A stretch of DNA of 29,975 nt from DATBMA01 sp036555105 (lineage in GTDB: Bacteria > Actinomycetota > Acidimicrobiia > Spongiisociales > ZC4RG35): NCBI GenBank assembly GCA_036555105.1, contig DATBMA010000002.1:1-29975 (forward strand), in the 5' to 3' direction. This document shows, piece by piece, positions 21,540-29,975 of this stretch. The position numbers and the translations under genes were made by a program. The notes beneath the pieces are model-generated. The model had not been told where the DNA came from. It worked only from the letters and a program-made list of their open reading frames with translations, and did no database searches. The stretch's first letter is position 1, and the number at the start of each line of letters is the position of its first letter.

Positions 21540-22205
21540 CTACTGGGTCGGCGGCTCCGGAGTTGCCGACGGGGCCGCCGCCCGGCCCCCGCCCAGAATG
21601 CGGGCCTTCTCGGCGTCGAACTCGGCTTGGGTCAGCTTCCCCTCATCGAGCATGTTGGCGAGCATGTCGATCTGCTGAGCCGAGGTCTGGCCCGGATTGA
21701 TGATCTGTTGGGCCGGCACTCCCCCGCCGCGGAGCTCGGCCAGCCGGTTCTCTCTCGCCTCCTGGATCTGTGCCTGCACCTTCTCTGGCTTTGGCACGTT
21801 GGACCAATGGTTCTGCCCGTGCTCCCCCGCTGTCTCGATCATCACGTCGCCGCTGTGCACGATCTGTTCCCACCACTTGGCGCTGTACGAGACGTTGTTG
21901 ACCACCTCGAGGTTGAGAGCCGCACTCTTGGAGGCAAAGACGCCGGTGCGATGGATCGTCCGCTTGGTAGTCAGGATGTAGCGACCGGTGAACCATCTGA
22001 CCACATTGGGGATCGTCACGAACAGAACGACCACCGCCATGAGCCCGATGACCCACCATCGCCAATCGCCATCGAACCAAATGGTCAGGAGGATCGCCAC
22101 CACGACTGCTCCCACCGCGATGAGGATCTCCCGGAGCAGCCGGCTCCAGTGCGCTCTGAATTCGGCCAGGATCGTCTCGTCCTTTAGGAGCTCTAGCTTT
22201 GCCAT
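21540..22205 (-). CDS. PH-domain membrane protein with a SHOCT tail
   Basis: Membrane protein of 221 aa. Two adjacent helices (about 24-43 and 50-67) are followed by a bacterial PH domain (bPH2-like), with YILTTKRTIHRTGVFASKSAALNLEVVNNVSYSAKWWEQIVHSGDVMIETAG. After a Gln/Glu-rich linker comes a SHOCT motif, IDMLANMLDEGKLTQAEFDAEKARIL (about 179-204). Such proteins sit in the cytoplasmic membrane; their role is unknown, and SHOCT is thought to mediate oligomerisation. ATG 22205 is clear. TATAAC lies 8 nt upstream on the minus strand and may be the -10 box. It is divergent from the YbaK-like gene with 65 bp between the starts. Confidence 0.87.
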   Translation of the reverse strand: MAKLELLKDETILAEFRAHWSRLLREILIAVGAVVVAILLTIWFDGDWRWWVIGLMAVVVLFVTIPNVVRWFTGRYILTTKRTIHRTGVFASKSAALNLEVVNNVSYSAKWWEQIVHSGDVMIETAGEHGQNHWSNVPKPEKVQAQIQEARENRLAELRGGGVPAQQIINPGQTSAQQIDMLANMLDEGKLTQAEFDAEKARILGGGRAAAPSATPEPPTQ

Positions 22206-22270
22206 CGGGCGAGGTTATACGACCCAGTCCAGGCCGGGCCGGAGCGAAGGATCGTTATGGTCGCCGGCTC

Positions 22271-22849
22271 ATGGAACCACAGCCAGACCCCCGGGTGATT
22301 GCCGATCTAGAGGCCTGCGGCGTGGACTACGAGTTGTTGGCATGTGACCCGGAGCTGGCCGACACCGCAGCGTTCTGTGCCGCCTATGGGATCCCGTTGG
22401 AGCAGTCGGCCAACACCATCCTGGTTGCGTCCCGACGTCCCGCCGGGGTATGGAGCGCCTGCCTGGTTCTGGCTTCGACCCGCCTCGACGTCAACGGCAC
22501 CGTTCGCCGCAAGATGGGCGTTCGCAAGGTCTCCTTCGCCGGGCCCGAGGAGACCGTTGAACGGACCGGGATGTTGATCGGCGGCGTGACGGCCTTCGGG
22601 CTGCCTGCCGACATGCCGCTCTGGATAGACGCGGCCGTCATGGTGCCGGATTGGGTGATCATTGGAGCCGGCAGTCGCTCTGCCAAGATCCGGCTGAATC
22701 CCTCAGACCTGCTGGCCGTCTCCGGTTCCGAGGTGGTCGACGGCCTGGCTCGACCGGTCGGCGTGGCTCCGAGTGGAGGCGCGGCGGACGAGGAAGATGT
22801 ACCCGACGACGGAGATGACCGCAAAGCCGAACCATTGGACGGCGTATGA
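22271..22849 (+). CDS. YbaK/ProX-type aminoacyl-tRNA deacylase
   Basis: Predicted trans-editing deacylase of 192 aa that hydrolyses mischarged aminoacyl-tRNA (family members act on Cys- or Ala-tRNAPro). The fold is recognisable from SANTILVASRRPAGVWSACLVLASTRLDVNGTVRRKMGVRKVSFA, with a conserved lysine, and from IGGVTAFGLP, then IIGAGSRSAKIRLNPSDLL. The core ends near residue 165; the last ~25 residues are acidic and low-complexity and read antisense through the end of the SURF1 gene. ATG 22271 is chosen because homology begins shortly after it; an extension back to 22199 is not supported. TATGGT lies 9 nt upstream, slightly beyond the usual leaderless spacing. Exact tRNA specificity is not visible. 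Confidence 0.85.
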   Translation: MEPQPDPRVIADLEACGVDYELLACDPELADTAAFCAAYGIPLEQSANTILVASRRPAGVWSACLVLASTRLDVNGTVRRKMGVRKVSFAGPEETVERTGMLIGGVTAFGLPADMPLWIDAAVMVPDWVIIGAGSRSAKIRLNPSDLLAVSGSEVVDGLARPVGVAPSGGAADEEDVPDDGDDRKAEPLDGV

Positions 22850-23533
22850 GAGGTGGGGACCCTCGTCGGTGAAGGACGGGAGCGGCGTCGCCACCGGAAG
22901 TGTTGACCCCGCCGGCTCGGTCAAGTCCAGATAGACAGGTAGCAGCGACCACTCGAACTGTTCTTGAAGCCGAGGGATGTCGACTCGAGCCGCGGTGGTG
23001 AGGACGCCGGGAGGTTCCCTCGGGCCCAACGCCGGTCGCAGTTGGGAGAGCCGGATGATGCCCTCGATTTGTACCTCGCCCGAGGGCGGCGCAGCCTCCT
23101 CCACCGGTGGGGGTTCCAACCCAAGGGGAATCCACCCACGATCGACGAGGACCGCTCCCCCATCTTCCATCACGAACGGGGTAACGACGCCGTACCCGGC
23201 CACCTCGTCGTTGACCCGCGACCTAAGGAGGATCTCCTGCTCGGGGACGAAGTGTCCTGTCACCGTGGCTCGTCGAAACTCGAGCGAGTCCACCTCGGTC
23301 CCGGCTGCATCCACCATCAGAGCCAGGTCTTCCGGAGATGCCGCCAGGCGCGCTTCGGTCACCTGGTTCAAGAGCCGACGCTCCTCCAGCCTCCGCAGTT
23401 GCCAGAAGCCGAGTGACGCAAACAGGATGACCAGCAGGACTACGCAGGCGTGGGCGGCGATCCAGCGGGGTGAGGTGAGCCCGCGCCGAGCAGTGTCGGA
23501 TCCGGTGACGATGCGACGAGATTGGTACCACAG
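22703..23533 (-). CDS. SURF1-family protein, probable CTG start
   Basis: Membrane protein of 276 aa in the SURF1/SHY1 family, which helps assemble cytochrome c oxidase (heme a insertion). The N-terminal helix (about 31-45, LVILFASLGFWQLRRLEERR), the soluble domain with VLVDRGWIPLG, and the C-terminal helix (about 230-249, YAVQWFGFAVISVVGYIFLV) give the standard two-helix topology. The first ATG/GTG/TTG in frame is TTG 23371 (residue 55), after the first helix. The frame is open up to the SSB-like stop, and CTG 23533 has GGAG 8 nt upstream, so I use it. The C-terminal 49 codons overlap the YbaK-like gene on the other strand by 147 bp. No oxidase genes lie nearby. Confidence 0.82.
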   Translation of the reverse strand: MWYQSRRIVTGSDTARRGLTSPRWIAAHACVVLLVILFASLGFWQLRRLEERRLLNQVTEARLAASPEDLALMVDAAGTEVDSLEFRRATVTGHFVPEQEILLRSRVNDEVAGYGVVTPFVMEDGGAVLVDRGWIPLGLEPPPVEEAAPPSGEVQIEGIIRLSQLRPALGPREPPGVLTTAARVDIPRLQEQFEWSLLPVYLDLTEPAGSTLPVATPLPSFTDEGPHLSYAVQWFGFAVISVVGYIFLVRRASTRSHADRSSQAVDHLGTGDGQQV

Positions 23534-23551
23534 GATCGGTACTCCAAGTCC

Positions 23552-23893
23552 TCAGCCCGACGACGCGTCCTCCGAACCCAGGTCGTCCCTACCGGGAAAT
23601 GCCACGTGCTCGGCTACCACCTCGATCCGGCTGCGCCGGCCATCAGCGTCCTCCCAGAAGCGACGCTGAACCGAGCCCGACACCCAGACCTTGGCCCCGT
23701 CGGTGAATCTGGTCCCCCAGACATGATCGGGCGGATCCCACCATGTCACCGGCACCACGTCCACACGATGCCGCGGAGTCTGGCTTCGCACCACCAGCAG
23801 CAGACGCAGGAGCCTGGTCGTCTGGAATTCACGCTGCTCTGGAGCGGCTGCGAGCTGCCCTCCCAGGACGCAGAGGTTCACATCGTCGTCCAT
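23552..23893 (-). CDS. Single-stranded DNA-binding protein-like OB-fold protein
   Basis: Short 113-aa protein resembling the OB-fold core of SSB: NLCVLGGQLAAAPEQREF at the N-terminus, then VDVVPVTWWDP, GAKVWVSGSVQRRFWEDADGRRSRIEVVAEHVAF. It lacks the long acidic tail with a DDDIPF-type end found in the main replication SSB, so it is more likely a secondary paralogue (compare SsbB proteins). ssDNA binding is inferred from the fold only. ATG 23893 is preceded by AAAGGGG at good distance on the minus strand. It lies 18 bp upstream of SURF1 and its stop is in the same frame as SURF1. Confidence 0.72.
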   Translation of the reverse strand: MDDDVNLCVLGGQLAAAPEQREFQTTRLLRLLLVVRSQTPRHRVDVVPVTWWDPPDHVWGTRFTDGAKVWVSGSVQRRFWEDADGRRSRIEVVAEHVAFPGRDDLGSEDASSG

Positions 23894-23964
23894 CGCGATT
23901 CCCCTTTCTGTAGCGGGGAGGCGGGGAGCTTTCGAACCTAAGGCGTGGCTGGGACAGGAAGAGA

Positions 23965-24678
23965 TCAGGGTCCGACGGAGGTCTGAAGCTCCTCGAGACC
24001 TTCGAGAGATGGCGCCTGCTTGGAGATGGCGTTGGTGATCGTGCGGGCGGTCTCTCGATCACCCGCTGCCAGTGCCACCTTGGCGGCCACGTACCAGCTG
24101 CGAATCTCTGCCTCCCCTGCCGAGGCGACGAGCCTTCCCGGTTTGATCACTTCCCACGCGGGCTTGACCTTGCCCTGGTCCAAGAGGTGCGATGCATACA
24201 CAACCCTGGCTTCCAACTCGACGTCGCGGGCCCCCCCGAGTTCCTTGAACAGCTGCCAGGTCTTGTCGACATCGGCGGGCCGGCCAAGGGCCCGCAGGGC
24301 ATCCATCTCGGCCGGCATCTGGCTGGTGTCTCCAGTGAGGCGTCGAAAGGTTCGGAGTTCCCGCAGAGCCTCCTCCCACAGTTCGGCTCGGTAGGCGGAT
24401 AGGCCGAGGAGCTCGCGGATCGTGGCCGCCCTCGGGGACAGAGCCTTCGCCTCGCGCAGGCGGGCAGCCGCCGCTCGGTACCGCTCATCGGAGAACTCCG
24501 CCACCCCCTGTGAGAGGAGACGCAACGCCGGCTCCCGACGCTCTTTGGGAGTGCTCCGGTTGACCTCGTCTCTGACCCATCCCGGGAGCTGACCGGAAGT
24601 GGCGGCGACGATCGCACCCCTTCGTTGAGGGGGCCGGTGGCGCGAGTCGGAGGAGTGGTTGCGGGGCTCGTTCTTCAT
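23965..24678 (-). CDS. Tetratricopeptide-repeat protein
   Basis: Soluble helical protein of 237 aa. After a basic, disordered N-terminus (about 1-25) come TPR-like helix pairs: LRLLSQGVAEFSDERYRAAAARLREAKALSP, then IRELLGLSAYRAELWEEALRELRTF, and degenerate units up to VAAKVALAAGDRETARTITNAI. TPRs mediate protein-protein contacts; no catalytic residues are visible. ATG 24678 lies just downstream of the rRNA operon terminator on the same strand, so it could receive read-through transcription. No Shine-Dalgarno or -10 box at leaderless spacing is evident. The partner is unknown. Confidence 0.82.
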   Translation of the reverse strand: MKNEPRNHSSDSRHRPPQRRGAIVAATSGQLPGWVRDEVNRSTPKERREPALRLLSQGVAEFSDERYRAAAARLREAKALSPRAATIRELLGLSAYRAELWEEALRELRTFRRLTGDTSQMPAEMDALRALGRPADVDKTWQLFKELGGARDVELEARVVYASHLLDQGKVKPAWEVIKPGRLVASAGEAEIRSWYVAAKVALAAGDRETARTITNAISKQAPSLEGLEELQTSVGP

Positions 24679-24695
24679 GGAATATGGACGCGAAA

Positions 24696-24723
24696 GGGGC
24701 CGCTCACACTAGGTGGCGGCCCC
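24696..24723 (-). terminator. rRNA operon terminator
   Basis: On the minus strand GGGGCCGC, a 12-nt loop and GCGGCCCC form an 8-bp GC stem, followed by TTTCG. It begins 7 nt after the 3' end of 5S rRNA. Confidence 0.65.
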
Positions 24724-24730
24724 GAAGGTG

Positions 24731-24850
24731 TGTCCGGCAGTGTCCTACTCTCCCAGGGGTCTGCACCCCAAGTACCATCGGCGCCGACAGGTTTCACTTC
24801 CGTGTTCGGAATGGGAACGGGTGGTTCCCTGCCGCTATGGCCACCGGACA
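24731..24850 (-). rRNA. rrf: 5S ribosomal RNA
   Basis: About 120 nt. The terminal stem TGTCCGG/CCGGACA, the CCATTCCGAAC loop, GAAGTGAAAC and GCGCCGATGGTA match bacterial 5S rRNA. Ends are set by the terminal stem. Confidence 0.95.
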
Positions 24851-24881
24851 ACTCTTTGAGCACTCGACAACTCGAGGACTC

Positions 24882-24905
24882 CATAGCGAGCACGTGTCAG
24901 GATTC
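24882..24905 (-). other. 3' arm of the pre-23S processing stem
   Basis: The transcript segment from here pairs with 29011-29036: a perfect 14-bp match (ACGTGCTCGCTATG with CATAGCGAGCACGT), then GTC/GAC and GGATTC/GAATCC with small bulges. It encloses the 23S sequence, as an RNase III substrate would. Confidence 0.75.
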
Positions 24906-25200
24906 AAATCCAAGCCCTCGGCCTATTAGTACCGGTCGGCTCAACGCATTGCTGCGCTTCCACCTCCGGCCTATCAACCTGGTCTTCTGCCAGGGGCCTT
25001 ACCGGGTTATCCCGTGGGAGATCTCATCTTGGGGTGGGCTTCGCACTTAGATGCCTTCAGCGCTTATCCCGTCCGTACATAGCCAACGAGCCGTGCTCTT
25101 GGCAGAACAACTCGCACACCAGCGGTACGTCCATCCCGGTCCTCTCGTACTAGGGACGGCTCCCCTCAAATCTCCTGCGCCTGCGGCGGATAGGGACCGA

Positions 25201-25933
25201 CAGTTCTGTTACCCCCCGGATCAGCTCCGGGTGGCCAGGTCATTTCTGCCTGGCTCTGCATGTCGCCATGCAGCTCGGACTATATCTTCATCCCCTCTCG
25301 GGGAGTCCGGCGTAGAGTCTCTGAGGGTTCTGGGGGCTCAAGATCTGCTCGATCTTCGTTCGTCGGTAGCGACCGCCTCCGTTCATTTGAAAGGCGGCCG
25401 TGACCAGTCGCTCGAATCCAGATCGAGTGTGATGCTCCTTCGACATCAGTCCGAAGACAATCATGCGAAAGAGCATGTAGCTCTCCCTTTTGGGAGAGAG
25501 CAGCGGATTCCGATCAAAGAAGGGGATCAGGCGGCCGACAAGGTCGGCCTTGCGCCTGATGATGAACACCATCGTTCTGTCGCTCGGGTTGTGGCGATCG
25601 TTGGGGACGATTCGCCCACAGCCGAGGACTGAGCGCAGTGTCTCGAGTACCACCACCCTCTCGCGGTTCTGACTGACTCTGAACTCTGGAATCAGCTGGT
25701 AGCCGAACTCCAGGCCAGGGCGTCTCGTGACCGCAACTGAGAATGTTCCTTCTCCATCGGTGAATCCACTCAAATAAGCCTCCAGCCTTCCCTGCTGATA
25801 GTCCGGGTCACCGGACGCGTTATCACTTTGCATCATGTCTACACCCTAAGAATTGGGTGGGACATGAGCCCAGTAGCGCCGGATACGTTCCGGATGTTCC
25901 AGCAAATAGCCAGATTTATAGACAGCGATGTCC
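25201..25933 (-). mobile_element. Group I intron in 23S rRNA at about E. coli position 2604, with homing endonuclease
   Basis: 733-nt self-splicing intron candidate. P1 is formed by exon GACAGU and the internal guide GCUGUC, with the expected U-G wobble at the 5' splice site. The intron ends in G before UCGGUCC. Core elements: a P4-like TTTGCTGGAA near the 5' end, P7 strands GACUCUA (about 25313-25319) and AUAUAGUCC (about 25278-25286), a P8 hairpin CCCC-GAGA-GGGG (25292-25303), and a P9 hairpin CTGCATG-GCGA-CATGCAG closed by a GNRA loop. The arrangement suggests subgroup IB (inference). Insertion is next to A2602 of the peptidyl-transferase centre. It encodes the LAGLIDADG protein at 25288-25836. 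Confidence 0.88.
25288..25836 (-). CDS. LAGLIDADG homing endonuclease inside the 23S intron
   Basis: Predicted DNA endonuclease of 182 aa that would cut intron-less 23S genes and so spread the intron. It carries one LAGLIDADG-like helix, YLSGFTDGEGTF (about 21-32), with the acidic catalytic residue in DGEG, so it should act as a homodimer. The fold continues with FRVSQNRERVVVLETLRSVLGCG, MVFIIRRKADLVGRLIPFF and YMLFRMIVFGLM, as in single-motif enzymes. Some family members also assist splicing as maturases; not testable here. The stop codon falls inside the P8 region, so the final codons double as the P7 strand of the ribozyme. ATG 25836 has AGGG about 8 nt upstream. The frame is intact, so the element looks active or recently so. 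Confidence 0.92.
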   Translation of the reverse strand: MMQSDNASGDPDYQQGRLEAYLSGFTDGEGTFSVAVTRRPGLEFGYQLIPEFRVSQNRERVVVLETLRSVLGCGRIVPNDRHNPSDRTMVFIIRRKADLVGRLIPFFDRNPLLSPKRESYMLFRMIVFGLMSKEHHTRSGFERLVTAAFQMNGGGRYRRTKIEQILSPQNPQRLYAGLPERG

Positions 25934-26048
<115 letters not shown>

Positions 26049-26142
26049 GGGGCCGTCGATATGGACTCTTGGGCCCCATAAGCCTGTTATCCCCGGAGTA
26101 CCTTTTAGCCGTTGAACCATGGCACACCCACGTGCCACCATG

Positions 26143-26173
<31 letters not shown>

Positions 26174-26237
26174 GACTTGTTGGTCTCGCAGTCAAGCTCC
26201 CTTATGTCTTTGCACTCAACGCCTGATTGCCGACCAG

Positions 26238-26279
<42 letters not shown>

Positions 26280-26585
26280 CACCGCCCCAGTGAAACTGCC
26301 CGCCAGACAATGTCCCTGATCCGGATAACGGATCGAGGTTAGAAGTCCGTCATGCGAAGGGTGGTATTTCAACGATGACTCCACGAAAGCTGGCGCCTTC
26401 GCTTCAAAGTCTCCCACCTATCCTACACATCACACGCCAAACTCCAATGTCAAGCTACAGTGAAGGTTCCGGGGTCTTTCCGTCCTGCCGCAGGTAGTGA
26501 GCATCTTTACTCACACTGCAATTTCACCGAGTCCCTGGTTGAGACAGTGCCCAAATCGTTACGCCATTCGTGCAGGTCGGAACTT

Positions 26586-26934
<349 letters not shown>

Positions 26935-27805
26935 TCCTTATAGTTAGGACCGCCGTTTACCGGGGCTTGGATTCAAAGCTTTGCCCTAAAAGGGCTGACC
27001 TCTCCTCGTAACCTTCCGGCACCGGGCAGGCGTCACAGCGTATACATCGTCTTGCGACTTAGCACGCTGCTGTGTTTTTGCTAAACAGTCGCTTGGGCCT
27101 GGTTTCTGCGGCCCCCTCAAGCTTCGGAGGTGAACTCCTACACTTTACCGGGGCGCTCCTTCTCCCGAAGTTACGGAGCTAACTTGCCGAATTCCTTAAC
27201 CAGGGTTCTCTCGCTCGCCTTGGTATTCTCTACCTGTCCACCTGTGTCGGTTTGGGGTACGGGCACCCTGTGAACTCGCTAGAGGTTTTTCTCGGTGGCA
27301 TGGGCGTTCGGCGACTTCACCTAAAGCGGTTCCGCGTAACGCCTCAGACTTGATGAGGTCCGGATTTGCCTAGACCTCGTCCTACGCGCTTGCCCCGGGA
27401 CAACCAACGCCCGGGATCGCTTACCCTTCCACGTCGCCCCATTGCTGGCCTAATGTCGGCGGGTTCGGTAGGCCCCGAAGGGCTTTCCTTAGCACACCGA
27501 GTTCGGCCTGATCGCGCACAGAGTGGTACGGGAATATCAACCCGTCATCCATCGACTACGCCTTACGGCCTCGCCTTAGGTCCCGACTAACCCTGGGCGG
27601 ACGAACCTTCCCCAGGAAACCTTGGACAATCGGCGGAGGAGATTCTCACTCCTCTCTCGCTACTCATGCCGGCATTCGCACTCGTGCAGCCTCCACGGCT
27701 GGCTTCCGCCGCCGCTTCGCTGGCAGCACGACGCTCCCCTACCGATCCCTTGCGGGATCCCGCAGCTTCGGTACTGAACTTGAGCCCCGTTACATCTTCC
27801 GCGCG

Positions 27806-27843
<38 letters not shown>

Positions 27844-28270
27844 TGATGGCTGCTTCTAAGCCAACATCCTGGCTGTTTGAGCAATTCCACATCGTTTCCC
27901 ACTTAGTTCAGATTTAGGGACCTTAGCTGGCGATCTGGGCTGTTTCCCTTTCGTCCACGAAGCTCATCCCCCGTAGACTGACTGCCATGTTTGGCACTAT
28001 GAGATTCGGAGTTTGACTGAGGTCGGTAAGCGGGTAAGCCCCCTAGCCCAATCAGTGCTCTACCCCCATAGCGGAACACACAACGCTAGCCCTAAAGCTA
28101 TTTCGGGGAGAACCAGCTATCGCCGAGTTTGCTTGGCCTTTCACCCCTATCCACAGGTCATCCCCTATGTTTTCAACCATAGTGGGTTCGGGCCTCCACG
28201 GGGTCTTATCCCCGCTTCACCCTGCCCATGGATAGATCACTCGGCTTCGGGTCTATAGCATGCGACTTGG

Positions 28271-28301
<31 letters not shown>

Positions 28302-29010
28302 ACGGCACACGCCTTAACCTTGCCACATACTGATAACTCGCCGGCTCATTCTTCAAAAGGCAGGCGGTCAGGATCCGAAGATCCCTCCCACTGCTTGTAA
28401 GTCAATGGTTTCAGGTTCTATTTCACTCCCCTCGCCGGGGTGCTTTTCACCTTTCCCTCACGGTACTTGTCCGCTATCGGTCGCTAGGTAGTACTTAGCC
28501 TTACGAGGTGGTCCTCGCAGATTCACACGGAATATCCTCCGTGATACTTGGGAACATCACTCGGAGGGCAGTGAGCTTTCGCCTACAGGGGTGTTACCTG
28601 CTGCGCCCCGACTTTCCAGTCGTGTTCGGCTAGCTCCTGCCTTGGTGACTCCGTGATGGCTCCGGTGTGCCATCTAATGCGTCCCACAACCCCGACACGG
28701 CAACGCCACCGGGCTTGACACCGTATCGGTTTGGGCTCTTCCCGTTTCGCTCGCCACTACTAAGGGAGTCGCTATTGCTTTTCTTTCCTCGGGGTACTGA
28801 GATGTTTCAATTCCCCCGGTTACCTCTACCGGCCCTATGTGTTCAGACCGGAGTGACTGGGCGTGACCCCAGCCGGGTTTCCCCATTAGGACATCCTCGG
28901 ATCGGTGCCTGCTTGACGGCTTCCCGAGGCTTTTCGCAGCCTGCTACGTCCTTCATCGGCTCCTAGCGCCAAGGCATCCGCCATTGACTCTTGGTAGCTT
29001 GGAATAAAGA

Positions 29011-29036
29011 GAATCCAAGACAACGTGCTCGCTATG
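29011..29036 (-). other. 5' arm of the pre-23S processing stem
   Basis: Pairs with 24882-24905 (14 perfect base pairs plus two shorter helices) to bring together both ends of precursor 23S rRNA. This is the expected RNase III cleavage region. Confidence 0.75.
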
Positions 29037-29225
29037 CAGTTCTCAAGGTGCCTGAAGAGGTCGCGCCCATGCCGCCTTGCGGCGGCGAGAGCTTGGACTC
29101 CTTCACGACTAAACAGCGTGCCGGCTTGAACTGGCTGGACTCGGTATGAGCTCATCCGGGATTACTCCCGTTCCGCTCTCTCGAGAAGCCAGTCTCGCCA
29201 ATAATCAGCGACCAACTGAGAGCTG

Positions 29226-29245
29226 GGAGGTCAAAAGAGACCTCC
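29226..29245. repeat. 7-bp inverted repeat near the 16S 3' end
   Basis: GGAGGTC, AAAAGA and GACCTCC form a hairpin in the spacer, 13 nt from the mature 16S 3' end. It may belong to the 16S processing stem or act as a local structure; the other side of the 16S gene is not in the window. Confidence 0.55.
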
Positions 29246-29258
29246 GTTTGCTCCTTAG

Positions 29259-29975
<717 letters not shown>

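Larger units (their letters stand above)
29005..29258 (-). other. 16S-23S internal transcribed spacer without tRNA genes
   Basis: 254-nt spacer. No tRNA cloverleaf is visible on either strand. It contains the 5' arm of the pre-23S stem (29011-29036), TTGAGAACTGCATAG on the sense strand (a type of element common in actinobacterial spacers), a CCGCC-TTG-CGGCGG hairpin near 29075, and a GGAGGTC/GACCTCC hairpin at 29226-29245 close to the 16S 3' end. Confidence 0.8.

Noticed and set aside
25051..25632. 193-aa plus-strand open frame in the rRNA region
   Set aside because: Runs antisense through 23S rRNA and the intron endonuclease; not a gene.
29005..29258. tRNA-Ile or tRNA-Ala gene in the 16S-23S spacer
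   Set aside because: No acceptor stem, T-loop GTTCGA-type sequence or anticodon arm found on the sense strand.

Overview
The window is chromosomal DNA from a high-GC bacterium, most likely an actinobacterium (Actinomycetota) and possibly of the Acidimicrobiia type. The class-level placement is an inference. Three observations support the phylum. The left part keeps the order pgsA - gcvH - FHA protein (GarA-like) - MerR (FtsR-like) - DUF151 nuclease-like protein - MerR, which from memory is the order around Rv1822-Rv1830 in Mycobacterium tuberculosis. Many genes carry a TANNNT hexamer 6-7 nt before the start codon, which points to leaderless mRNAs. The rRNA genes are of actinobacterial size once two introns are subtracted.

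Layout. Positions 1-672 hold the 3' part of a peptide ABC transporter ATPase. Positions 713-7044 are a dense plus-strand run: phospholipid synthase (pgsA), GcvH, FHA protein, MerR, D-Ala-D-Ala carboxypeptidase, phosphoribosyltransferase, DUF151 protein, MerR, a PD-(D/E)XK-like protein and GcvT. The carboxypeptidase and the phosphoribosyltransferase interrupt the otherwise conserved order. Positions 7061-14461 alternate in strand: alpha/beta hydrolase, adenosine deaminase-like enzyme, PDZ lipoprotein, a divergent four-helix FtsH-like protease with an overlapping lipoprotein gene, an endonuclease/exonuclease/phosphatase protein and YqgE. Positions 14538-21087 hold RNase HII, a minus-strand group of an ATP-grasp protein, an esterase and a PAF-acetylhydrolase-like hydrolase, then a two-subunit aconitase X and GalE. 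Positions 21180-24678 hold small housekeeping or accessory genes: a zinc-finger protein, a PH/SHOCT membrane protein, a YbaK-type deacylase, SURF1, an SSB-like protein and a TPR protein.

Positions 24696-29975 are an rRNA operon on the minus strand (16S partial, 23S, 5S, terminator). The 16S-23S spacer contains no tRNA gene. The 23S gene is interrupted by two group I introns. One is a 320-nt ORF-less intron at E. coli position about 1951. The other is a 733-nt intron at about position 2604, next to the peptidyl-transferase centre, and it carries a LAGLIDADG homing endonuclease gene whose 3' end runs into the ribozyme core. These introns are the most striking elements in the window.

Two genome-wide habits show up. 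One is leaderless promoters with a -10 box directly before the start codon. The other is 4-bp stop/start overlaps (ATGA, GTGA and apparently CTGA). Three genes (pgsA, the PD-(D/E)XK-like gene, SURF1) have no ATG, GTG or TTG early enough to include their conserved N-terminus, so they probably use rare start codons or contain base errors.
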